Assembly (NCBI GenBank): GCA_016929395.1
Contig: JAFGIX010000027.1
Span: 62,001-126,000 of the forward strand
Direction: 5' to 3'
DNA: 64,000 bases
Source of the DNA: Candidatus Zymogenus saltonus
GTDB taxonomy: Bacteria > Desulfobacterota > Zymogenia > Zymogenales > Zymogenaceae
The notes under the pieces were generated by a model. It was given only the letters and a program-made list of their open reading frames with translations, searched no databases and had not been told where the DNA came from. Below, one piece after another: positions 17,137 to 24,432 of this stretch. Each line of letters begins with the position of its first letter. Position 1 is the first letter of the stretch. Made by a program: the position numbers and the translations under genes.

Positions 17137-17228
17137 TAAAGGGGGCCGGCGAATTGTAAATGAATTTAGATGGTTATGCTTACACTTTGTTGGTTTAATA
17201 TATTTTAACAATATTTTAGGAGACGATC

Positions 17229-19085
17229 ATGGCAAATCCAATCGTTGATATGAGAGACGCACGCTTCGTCCTCTACGAGCAGCTAGATATAGAAAAGCTC
17301 ACCGAGAGGGATAAATTCAAGGATCACTCAAAAGACATCTTTGATATGGTCCTGGACGAAGCAGAAAAACTCACGGTAAACGAAATTTTTCCTACAAGCG
17401 AGGAGAGTGACAGGGTTGGTTCGCAATACGATCCAAAGACCCACGAGGTCACCACGCCTTCAAGTTTCAAGAAGGCCCTTCAGGCCTATAATGAGGGTGG
17501 ATGGATCGCCATGGCGGAAAAAACCGAAGTCGGGGGACAGCAACTGCCCTATTCCCTATACATGGCTTGCACCGAACTTTTCACAGGGGCGAACTTCGCT
17601 TTTATCGCCTTTCCGGGACTCGCCCACGGCGCCGCCCGCATGATCGAGAACTTCGGCACGGAGGAGCAGAAAAACACCTACATGACAAAAATGTATGGGG
17701 GCGAGTGGCTGGGGACGATGTGCCTTACAGAGCCCGGTGCCGGCTCCGAGGTGGGGGCGACAAAGTGTAAGGCAACTCCGAATCCCGATGGCTCCTACTC
17801 CATCGTTGGCACCAAGTCGTTCATCACGTCGGGTGAGCACGACCTGTCGGAAAACATCATCCACACCGTCCTCGCCAGGATCGAAGGCGACCCACCCGGG
17901 ACGAAGGGGATATCGATTTTCATCGTGCCGAAATTTATACCCAAAGAGGACGGCTCGATAGGCGAGAGGAACGACCTCTACTGCAGCGGCATCGAGGAGA
18001 AGATGGGGATCCACGGCTCGCCGACGACCACCCTCAACTTCGGCGACAACGGAAAGTGCGTCGGCTACATGCTCGGAGATCGGATGAAGGGCATGAAAGT
18101 CATGTTCACCATGATGAACGAGGAGAGGATATTCGTGGGACTTCAGGGTCTGGCCACCAGCTCGGCGGCGTACCTCCACGCGGTGCAGTACGCAAAGGAG
18201 CGCGTCCAGGGACCACACTACACCAAGATGACGGAAAAGGATTCGCCATCGGTCCCGATCATCCAGCCCCCCGATGTGAGGAGGATGCTCACCCGCATGA
18301 AGGCCTATGTCGAGGGGATGAGGGGTCTCCAATACTACCTGGGATACCTGACTGACAACGTCGAGACCACAGAGGGTGAAGAAAAGGCCCGCTGGCAGGG
18401 ACTCCTCGACCTCCTCATCCCGGTCTGCAAGGGATACCAGACCGACATGGTGTGGGACATCACGGGCCAGGCCATTCAGGTCTACGGCGGATACGGCTTC
18501 ATCAAGGAGTACCCTGTAGAGCAGTTCGCCAGGGATTCCAAGATCGCGTCCCTCTACGAGGGAACCAACGGCATTCAGGCTATGGACTTCACCTTCAGAA
18601 AGACCCTCCTAAACGGCATGGTGATGTTCGGTTACTTCAAAGAAGAGGTGGCAAAGGTCGTCGCCGAGGCGAAGGGCATCCAGGCGCTGGCGGCCTACGC
18701 AAAAGAGGTCGAGGCCACCCTCAAGGGGCTTGAAGAGGCCTTCGCCTTCCAGCAGGAGCTTATGGGGAAGGGGAAGATGGGCCTGATCTTCGGAAACGCC
18801 TGCCCGCTGATGGAGGTCATGGGCGACCTCGTTATGGGGTGGCAGCTCCTCTGGCAGTCGACAATTACCTACCCGAAGCTCCAGGAGCTGACCGGAGGCG
18901 CCACTGGGGACGCCCTGAAGGCGAAGATCAAGGACAGCTCCGAGGCGGCCTTCTACGCCGGGAAGCTCAACGCCGCGGGCTACTACCTCGGAAACCTCCT
19001 TGCCAGGACAGCCGGCAAGATCAAGGCCATTAAGACCGAGGAGGACGGCTACCTCGAAATCGCAGACGAGAGCTTCAGCTCATAG
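17229..19085 (+). CDS. Acyl-CoA dehydrogenase (about 600-aa class)
   Basis: This FAD enzyme oxidises acyl-CoA to the 2-enoyl-CoA. The 618-residue length places it in the long class that includes DmdC-like enzymes, with an extra C-terminal domain, rather than the 380-residue short-chain class. Visible signatures are MCLTEPGAGSEVGA, EKMGIHGSPT, QVYGGYGFIKEYPVEQFARD and YEGTNGIQ. E444 in the last motif fits the catalytic base position of the superfamily. An AGGAGA ribosome binding site sits 7 bases before the ATG. The FadR-type operator in its promoter suggests induction by fatty acids. It is monocistronic, ending at two terminators. The substrate cannot be deduced from sequence. Confidence 0.93.
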   Translation: MANPIVDMRDARFVLYEQLDIEKLTERDKFKDHSKDIFDMVLDEAEKLTVNEIFPTSEESDRVGSQYDPKTHEVTTPSSFKKALQAYNEGGWIAMAEKTEVGGQQLPYSLYMACTELFTGANFAFIAFPGLAHGAARMIENFGTEEQKNTYMTKMYGGEWLGTMCLTEPGAGSEVGATKCKATPNPDGSYSIVGTKSFITSGEHDLSENIIHTVLARIEGDPPGTKGISIFIVPKFIPKEDGSIGERNDLYCSGIEEKMGIHGSPTTTLNFGDNGKCVGYMLGDRMKGMKVMFTMMNEERIFVGLQGLATSSAAYLHAVQYAKERVQGPHYTKMTEKDSPSVPIIQPPDVRRMLTRMKAYVEGMRGLQYYLGYLTDNVETTEGEEKARWQGLLDLLIPVCKGYQTDMVWDITGQAIQVYGGYGFIKEYPVEQFARDSKIASLYEGTNGIQAMDFTFRKTLLNGMVMFGYFKEEVAKVVAEAKGIQALAAYAKEVEATLKGLEEAFAFQQELMGKGKMGLIFGNACPLMEVMGDLVMGWQLLWQSTITYPKLQELTGGATGDALKAKIKDSSEAAFYAGKLNAAGYYLGNLLARTAGKIKAIKTEEDGYLEIADESFSS

Positions 19086-19153
19086 CGCCGGCGGGGACGG
19101 GAATGGGAAACGGGGGAAACGTGAAATGCCCGTCACTGATTGTTATGTAAGCG

Positions 19154-19187
19154 AAAAGGGGCCCCGGAATTGTCGGGGCCCTTTTTT
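19154..19187 (+). terminator. Terminator after the acyl-CoA dehydrogenase gene
   Basis: A G/C-rich stem (AAAAGGGGCCCCG paired with CGGGGCCCTTTTTT, one bulged base) with a GAATTGT loop ends in a run of T. Confidence 0.85.
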
Positions 19188-19250
19188 ATACTCATAGTTT
19201 GCGGCCAAAACTTTATTACATATTACAATTACAGATCGGCATCAGAAACC

Positions 19251-19284
19251 AAAAAAGGCTCCGGGATACCCTGGGCCTTTTTTA
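19251..19284. terminator. Second, possibly bidirectional terminator
   Basis: AAAAAAGGCTCCGGG-ATA-CCCTGGGCCTTTTTT forms a stem with one mismatch. It is flanked by A on the left and T on the right, so it could serve the converging universal stress protein gene as well. Confidence 0.7.
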
Positions 19285-19430
19285 TTATTGATTGAAATCG
19301 GTGGGGAAAACCACTCACCCTCTTTCATGAACAACCCACGTTATGTATACACCTTTACACCTCACCCGAACCTGAAAACCGACCGACAAAACATTAAAGC
19401 GGGAAGAATCGACGGGCCGAGCTCTCCCGG

Positions 19431-19880
19431 CTAATCCGCGGCGTGAACCGTCAAGACCGGGCACTTTGCGAGCCTGACCACCTTCTCCGTCACCGAGCCC
19501 AGGACAAAATGCCTGAACCCCGTCTCCCCGTGCGTCCCGATGACTATCAGATTTGCGCCCTTCTCAACAGCCGTCTCGACTATGGTCTCGGCCGCCTTTC
19601 CCCTCCCGATGATCAGCTCCGGAGAGGCCTTTTCCCCAATCTTGTCCTTGACCACCGTCTCGAGGGTTATCATCGCCATCTCCTCCAGCTTTTCCTGATA
19701 GAGGGGGACGTCGATGGCGGGATTTGTAGGCAGGGCCGGGAGGACGGGGATCTCCTCCACCACGTGCAGAATCATGAGGGACGCCTTGAACTTCTCGGCC
19801 ATCTCCCGTGCCGCGATCAGCGCCTTGAAGGATGGATCGCTGAAATCGGTGGTACATAAAATCTTCTTTATAGGAAACAT
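19431..19880 (-). CDS. Universal stress protein (UspA family)
   Basis: The 149-residue protein starts MFPIKKILCTTDFSDPS and has the ATP-binding signature GTHGETGFRHFVLGSVTEKV (G2xG9xGS/T), so it is an ATP-binding class USP acting in the cytoplasm. The open frame extends to 20102, but the ATG at 19880 has a good GGAGG site and matches the family N-terminus. It diverges from the rhomboid gene at 20075. The signal that induces it is not visible. Confidence 0.92.
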   Translation of the reverse strand: MFPIKKILCTTDFSDPSFKALIAAREMAEKFKASLMILHVVEEIPVLPALPTNPAIDVPLYQEKLEEMAMITLETVVKDKIGEKASPELIIGRGKAAETIVETAVEKGANLIVIGTHGETGFRHFVLGSVTEKVVRLAKCPVLTVHAAD

Positions 19881-20074
19881 GGATAACCTCCGTATTTGTT
19901 GGGGAACCGAGAAAAATCCGCCGACCCCCATAAAATCTTTTATATACGAAATCTCCTGCCTTGTCAAATGACGATTCATCGAGGATCGAAATTTAGCAAA
20001 AATAGCTTTACATACGACCCCCCATAATATATCCTCACAGTAAACAGGCCTTCTACAAAAAAGAGCTAAATGCC

Positions 20075-20812
20075 ATGATACCCCTGAAAGACAACGTCCC
20101 ATCGCAGAGGATACCGTTCGTAAACTACATCCTCATCGGCCTCAACGTCCTGGTCTTCTTCGTTGAGCTGGCCCAGGGGCAGCAGATCAACGAGTTTATA
20201 TACCGCTTCGGCCTCGTCCCCTCCTGGGTGACGGCCGGGATCTACGGGCCGAGATACGAGATCCTCCCATTCTTCACGTCTATGTTTCTCCACGGCGGCT
20301 GGATGCACATCATCGGGAATATGCTCTTTCTGTGGATCTTCGGCGACAACGTGGAGGACAGGATGGGGCACTTCTTCTACGTGCTCTTCTACCTCGGCTC
20401 CGGGATCGGGGCGAGCCTCCTCCACATAGCCACGGCGCCCGGCTCCACGATCCCCACCGTGGGGGCGAGCGGCGCCATCGCCGGGGTGATGGGCGCCTAC
20501 CTCGTCCTCTACCCCAGGGCCAGGGTCCTCACCGCCGTGATAATCATATACATCATCCGCACGATGGAGATACCGGCGATCGTCTTTTTAGGGCTGTGGT
20601 TCCTGATGCAGTTCATCATGGGTATAGCCACCGCCGCCTCCACCGGCGCCACCGGCGGGATAGCCTTCTGGGCGCACGTGGGGGGGTTCGTTGTGGGGAT
20701 CGCCGGCGGCGGGATCGCAAAGCTATTCACCCGGGGCGGCCGCCCGAGGAGGCTCTCCGGGCGCCCCGACGTCGAGGTGATCACCAAGGAGGGGAAGAGA
20801 TATTGGCATTGA
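20075..20812 (+). CDS. Rhomboid-family intramembrane serine protease
   Basis: The 245-residue polytopic protein has the catalytic serine motif GASGAIAG (S132) and the catalytic His in AHVGGFVVG (H201). The family's N-terminal HGGWMHIIGNM (H73, H78, N82) is also present. It should cut transmembrane helices of substrates within the inner membrane. About six hydrophobic segments are visible, followed by a short cytoplasmic tail. The stop codon overlaps the -35 box of the promoter of the downstream restriction gene, which marks the junction with the AT-rich island. Confidence 0.93.
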   Translation: MIPLKDNVPSQRIPFVNYILIGLNVLVFFVELAQGQQINEFIYRFGLVPSWVTAGIYGPRYEILPFFTSMFLHGGWMHIIGNMLFLWIFGDNVEDRMGHFFYVLFYLGSGIGASLLHIATAPGSTIPTVGASGAIAGVMGAYLVLYPRARVLTAVIIIYIIRTMEIPAIVFLGLWFLMQFIMGIATAASTGATGGIAFWAHVGGFVVGIAGGGIAKLFTRGGRPRRLSGRPDVEVITKEGKRYWH

Positions 20813-20837
20813 ATTGACTGTATATATTTTGTATAAT
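20809..20837 (+). promoter_or_regulatory. Promoter of the restriction-modification genes
   Basis: TTGAAT (20809-20814), a 17-base spacer and a perfect TATAAT (20832-20837) lie directly at the end of the rhomboid gene. The start would be near 20844, about 107 bases before the restriction gene. Confidence 0.55.
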
Positions 20838-20950
20838 GCAAAGACAGAAAGTATAAAAATCCCATAAAATGTGAATAGAAAGCAATGAAATTTAAACTCT
20901 TAATAAGTTAAATCTGATATTTTTTAAATAAGAAACCAAGGAGAATATTC

Positions 20951-21562
20951 TTGAGAATTGTTGCGGTTTATTCCCATCTAAACGGTCTTGAGCATATAAA
21001 AGTTCATAAAGAATATATCTGGACTGAAATACAGGACGTGATAGCACAAACTAATGCAGAACTTTGTAAAACTAAAGTGTCAAAAGAAAAAACGATGAAA
21101 GGTAAGCTGCTGTATTCCCCTGATGACATGAATAAATCAATCAGATCGGCATTTGAAAAGCGAGAATGGAAGCAGCAACGAACATCATATTGGGTAACTG
21201 AAGATGCCAAATTAATAAGAAAAACAATGAAAATGCCCCCAGAAGAGCAAAAGGCGGAAATATTAGCCTCCGGACACAAAGCGATTTATTCCTACAACCA
21301 AACAGATTTTGTTAAAGAACGTGTAGCTGTAGAAGTTCAATTTGGGAAATATTCTTTTGTCGCATACGATCTTTTTGTGAAACATATGGCATTCTACGTG
21401 GGTGATTTAATCGATGTTGGTGTTGAAATACTGCCAATGAAGGAATTACAGGCCGAGATGTCTTCAGGGCCAGGCTATTATGAAAGTGAGCTTTATAACC
21501 TTATTAGAGAGGGAAGAGGAGTCCCCGCAGTTCCGTTGATTTTGGTAGGTGTAGCACAATAG
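20951..21562 (+). CDS. Type II restriction endonuclease, BstYI/BglII family
   Basis: The protein has 203 residues, the same length I recall for BstYI, and closely resembles it from the first residues (MRIVxVYSHLNGLEHI) to the end. The PD-(D/E)XK-type active site of this family, D-x9-E-x-Q, is present as D119, E128 and Q130, within YNQTDFVKERVAVEVQFGK. The known family cuts RGATCY (BstYI) or AGATCT (BglII), so RGATCY is the predicted target. The start is TTG, set by a strong AAGGAGA site at 20938-20944. The gene is AT-rich compared with its neighbours, indicating transfer. The methyltransferase follows. Confidence 0.93.
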   Translation: MRIVAVYSHLNGLEHIKVHKEYIWTEIQDVIAQTNAELCKTKVSKEKTMKGKLLYSPDDMNKSIRSAFEKREWKQQRTSYWVTEDAKLIRKTMKMPPEEQKAEILASGHKAIYSYNQTDFVKERVAVEVQFGKYSFVAYDLFVKHMAFYVGDLIDVGVEILPMKELQAEMSSGPGYYESELYNLIREGRGVPAVPLILVGVAQ

Positions 21563-21618
21563 ATAAATACCTAAATAATTTTAGATATATTTTTTCAATT
21601 TACACAGTTGAGTCTTTG

Positions 21619-22569
21619 ATGAAGAATATTGGTTTTACATCAAATTTCGACTTAAATGCAAATGTCGTCCTTTTTGAAGGAGATTGTCTCGATTTGCTTT
21701 CTCAAATACCAAACGGGTTGATTAAGCTGGTCGTCACCTCACCACCCTACAATCTTGGGAAACCTTATGAAAAACGCCTTGATTTGGAAGAATATTTAAA
21801 TCAACAACGAAAGGTTATTAAAGAATGTTACAGAGTTTTAAATGATCACGGCAGCATATGCTGGCAGATCGGCAATTTTGTAGATAATGGCGAAATAATA
21901 CCTCTTGACATTGTCTTATATCCTATTTTTAGCGAATTGGGTTTAAAGCTGAGAAATCGGATAGTGTGGCATTTTGGTCATGGTTTACACGCTTCAAAGA
22001 GGTTTTCAGGCAGATACGAGGTAATATTGTGGTTCACCAAAGGAAATGACTATACTTTTAACCTTGATCCTATTCGTGTCCCTCAAAAGTACCCCGAAAA
22101 AAAGCACTTTAAAGGCCCGAAAAGAGGACAACTATCAGGGAATCCCCTAGGGAAAAATCCCACCGATATATGGGAGATACCAAATGTCAAGGCAAATCAT
22201 ATCGAAAAGACAATGCATCCTTGCCAATTCCCAGTCGAATTGATTGAAAGACTTGTCCTTGCAATGACAGATGAAGGAGACTGGGTATTCGATCCCTTTA
22301 TTGGCGTTGGCACTACTGCAATTGCCTCGATTATCCACAACAGGAGAGCAATCGGCGCGGAAGTAATGCCGGAATACATAGAGATAGCTAAAGAACGCTT
22401 AAATCTTGCGGAGAAGGGCGAATTAAAAGTAAGACCGATTGACAGATCTGTTTATGATCCCAAAACTCCCAAGAAAAATATACCGCCAAAAATTATAAAG
22501 CTCTGGCCTGAACCATCACAGGAAGATCTGTTTGAAAAAGAAATTGAACGCGGAAGAGAAAAAAAGTAG
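21619..22569 (+). CDS. DNA methyltransferase, predicted N4-cytosine, partner of the BstYI-like enzyme
   Basis: This is a beta-class methyltransferase: catalytic motif IV TSPPYNLGK (about 41-49) comes first and the SAM-binding FxGxG motif (DPFIGVGTTAIAS, from about 226) lies near the C-terminus. SPPY is typical of N4-cytosine enzymes, and M.BglII of the same system class makes m4C, so protection at the C of RGATCY is likely. It has 316 residues, starting at the ATG at 21619; a TTG directly precedes it. It lies 56 bases after the restriction gene on the same strand, so restriction is encoded before modification. The same AT-rich composition supports joint acquisition. Confidence 0.92.
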   Translation: MKNIGFTSNFDLNANVVLFEGDCLDLLSQIPNGLIKLVVTSPPYNLGKPYEKRLDLEEYLNQQRKVIKECYRVLNDHGSICWQIGNFVDNGEIIPLDIVLYPIFSELGLKLRNRIVWHFGHGLHASKRFSGRYEVILWFTKGNDYTFNLDPIRVPQKYPEKKHFKGPKRGQLSGNPLGKNPTDIWEIPNVKANHIEKTMHPCQFPVELIERLVLAMTDEGDWVFDPFIGVGTTAIASIIHNRRAIGAEVMPEYIEIAKERLNLAEKGELKVRPIDRSVYDPKTPKKNIPPKIIKLWPEPSQEDLFEKEIERGREKK

Positions 22570-22599
22570 TCTTAGCTATACTTTTTTCCCCACTTATAA

Positions 22600-22723
22600 C
22601 AGCGTCCCCACATCCGTCGAAGCCCACGACTACTACGACATTGCGATGACGAGGGAGCTTGAGATAAGGAAGAACCTCAACCTCAACGACGACGAGACGG
22701 GGATATTCGAGACAGCGGTTTAG
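22600..22723 (+). pseudogene. Tail fragment of an unrecognised host-composition gene
   Basis: Directly after the AT-rich methyltransferase the DNA switches to host-like codon use. An open tail begins at about SVPTSVEAHDYYDIAMTREL and continues to a TAG at 22723. It is in frame with an ORF opening at 22532 inside the methyltransferase gene, but the fragment has no start of its own. The natural reading is the 3' end of a gene whose 5' part was replaced when the restriction-modification island arrived. The family is not recognised. Confidence 0.5.
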
Positions 22724-22811
22724 CCCGCCCGACCTTGTTTACCCCCCCCTCCCCCATCAATCCCATCAAACCGTCCCCCAAAAACTTTTTTCAGCAACCC
22801 CCATTTTTCCC

Positions 22812-22839
22812 TTGACACGAAACCTCAGGAACGTATACT
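22812..22839 (+). promoter_or_regulatory. Promoter of the TetR regulator gene
   Basis: TTGACA (22812-22817), a 16-base spacer and TATACT (22834-22839) form a strong sigma70 match. The palindromic operator begins 10 bases after the -10 box, at the expected transcription start. Confidence 0.7.
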
Positions 22840-22849
22840 GAACAAGAAA

Positions 22850-22867
22850 ATTAGTCAATTGACTAAT
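22850..22867. promoter_or_regulatory. Perfect 18-base palindromic operator
   Basis: ATTAGTCAATTGACTAAT is fully self-complementary and sits at the start site of the TetR gene promoter, so autorepression is likely. An imperfect related site, GTCAGTCAACTAAC, follows at about 22873-22886. Confidence 0.75.
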
Positions 22868-22916
22868 ATATGGGTCAGTCAACTAACAAAGGTAATCAAT
22901 AGCATTGAGAGCGACA

Positions 22917-23519
22917 ATGAAGCCGAAAAAAATATCGGACATAAGAAAGCAGGAGATAGTGGAGAGCTTCTACCAGGTGATGAAAAAGGAGGGGTTCAAG
23001 GGCTCCTCCATCGCCAAGATAGCCAAGCACATGGAGGTTCACCCCAGCCTCATCACCCATTACTACAAGAAGAAAGACGACCTTGTCCTCGATCTCGTGG
23101 ATAACCTCCTTTCCCGATACGAGGAGATGTACGCCGTCAGGTTTGAGAACGTAACCGACCCTAAAATGCGATTTCGCCTGCTGCTCGATCTCGTATTCGG
23201 GCCGGAGTGGGGGCCCCTGATCGACAACCGGGTCTTCTTCGAGTGCTACTCATTGAGCCTTAGGGACGGGCGTCTGAAAGACCGCCTCAAAAAGATGTAC
23301 CTGCGTTTTAAAAAAATATTAATAGTGGAGATTAACTCCTATATGGAGCACGGCGTTATAAGGGGGATCGACCCGAACAAGGCCGCGAACTTCATCATAG
23401 CCTTGGTCGAGGGGATCGATTATTACAGAAACATCCTGGATGATGAAAACAGGGTTCAGCTGGATGAGCTCAGGCAATACCTGAAGGAGATAGTCGTAAA
23501 CACGCTTGAAAAGCAATAA
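22917..23519 (+). CDS. TetR/AcrR-family transcriptional regulator
   Basis: The protein of about 200 residues has an N-terminal TetR helix-turn-helix (GSSIAKIAKHMEVHPSLITH, then YYKKKDDLVLDLVDNL) and a helical ligand-binding C-terminal domain. The ATG at 22917 is preferred to the TTG at 22905 because it is the normal codon four residues in. It probably represses its own promoter through the palindrome at 22850 and, by position, the SDR-ThDP-SDR genes that follow 46 bases later on the same strand. The inducer is unknown, but the enzymes suggest a ketone, hydroxy-acid or acyl compound. Confidence 0.88.
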   Translation: MKPKKISDIRKQEIVESFYQVMKKEGFKGSSIAKIAKHMEVHPSLITHYYKKKDDLVLDLVDNLLSRYEEMYAVRFENVTDPKMRFRLLLDLVFGPEWGPLIDNRVFFECYSLSLRDGRLKDRLKKMYLRFKKILIVEINSYMEHGVIRGIDPNKAANFIIALVEGIDYYRNILDDENRVQLDELRQYLKEIVVNTLEKQ

Positions 23520-23565
23520 GGAGGACCAATGATAACTTATTATTCTTTTTTAGGAGGTAATTATT

Positions 23566-24366
23566 ATGTTTTCGTTGAAAGACAAGGTTTCCGTGATAAC
23601 GGGGGGAGCCTCCGGCCTCGGCAAGGCGACGGCCGAGAGATTCGCAAAGGCTGGGGCGAAGGTGGTCGTCGCGGACATCCAGGACGGTGAGAGCGTGGCC
23701 AAAAGCGCCGGCGGCATGTACGTCAAGACCGACGTCTCCAAAGAGAAGGAGGTCAAGGCGTTAATGGAAAAGGCCGCCGGGAAGTTCGGGAAGATCGACA
23801 TCGTCATAAACAACGCCGGGATTGAAGGGACAACCGGGATGGTCACCGACATCAAGGAGGAGGACCTCGACAGCGGCATCAACGTCAACCTCAAGGGTGT
23901 GCTATGGGGGATAAAGCACGCCGTCCCCCACATGACCGTCGGAGGCTCCATCGTCAACACCGCTTCCTACGCCGGGGCCTTCGGCACGCCCACCTACGGG
24001 ATCTACGTGATAACGAAGGCCTCGATCATCGCTTTAACCAAGACCGCGGCGCTGGAGCTGGCGCCCATGGGTATCCGTGTAAACGCCATCTGCCCCAGCA
24101 CAATGGACACCCCGATGGCCTACGTGGAGGGTGCGGAGATAGAGCTCAAGGTCTCCACGATGCTTCAGGCGATCGAGCGTTTGGGGACGCCGGAGGAGGC
24201 GGCGGCCCTCTTTCACTTCTTGGCGGCGGAGGAGAGCGCCTTCATCACCGGCCAGGCGATAATGCTGGACGGGGGACTGAGCGCCGGCCCGGCCCTGGGG
24301 ATGGTGGGAGTCCTCTACGAGAAGGCCATGGGAGAGCCGCTGGACCTGGAATCGATGAAAAAGTGA
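23566..24366 (+). CDS. Short-chain dehydrogenase/reductase (SDR)
   Basis: The 266-residue protein shows a classical SDR pattern: cofactor loop TGGASGLGKA (12-21), acidic D37 after the second strand favouring NAD(H), NNAG (82-85), catalytic S134 and YVITK (Y147, K151). It should interconvert an alcohol and a ketone. A strong AGGAGG site precedes the ATG. It is followed after 66 bases by a ThDP-dependent enzyme and then by a second SDR, all on one strand under a TetR regulator. This points to a dedicated catabolic module, substrate unknown. Confidence 0.9.
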   Translation: MFSLKDKVSVITGGASGLGKATAERFAKAGAKVVVADIQDGESVAKSAGGMYVKTDVSKEKEVKALMEKAAGKFGKIDIVINNAGIEGTTGMVTDIKEEDLDSGINVNLKGVLWGIKHAVPHMTVGGSIVNTASYAGAFGTPTYGIYVITKASIIALTKTAALELAPMGIRVNAICPSTMDTPMAYVEGAEIELKVSTMLQAIERLGTPEEAAALFHFLAAEESAFITGQAIMLDGGLSAGPALGMVGVLYEKAMGEPLDLESMKK

Positions 24367-24432
24367 GTGTGGACCGTGTTTTATTGATAGCATTATTAAC
24401 AACACAAATTTCTTATTTAAAGGAGGATTATC

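Larger units (their letters stand above)
16746..17228. other. 483-base divergent regulatory region
   Basis: This region lies between pyrE (minus) and the acyl-CoA dehydrogenase gene (plus). It contains a sigma70-like promoter and a FadR-type operator, annotated separately, and an imperfect direct repeat (AATCACATCCCAAA/AATCACATTCCAAA) near 16830-16860. No gene is seen. Confidence 0.5.

Noticed and set aside
20813-22600. Transposon or integron ends around the restriction-modification genes
   Set aside because: No terminal inverted repeats, target duplication or transposase was seen; the island may have arrived by homologous or illegitimate recombination.
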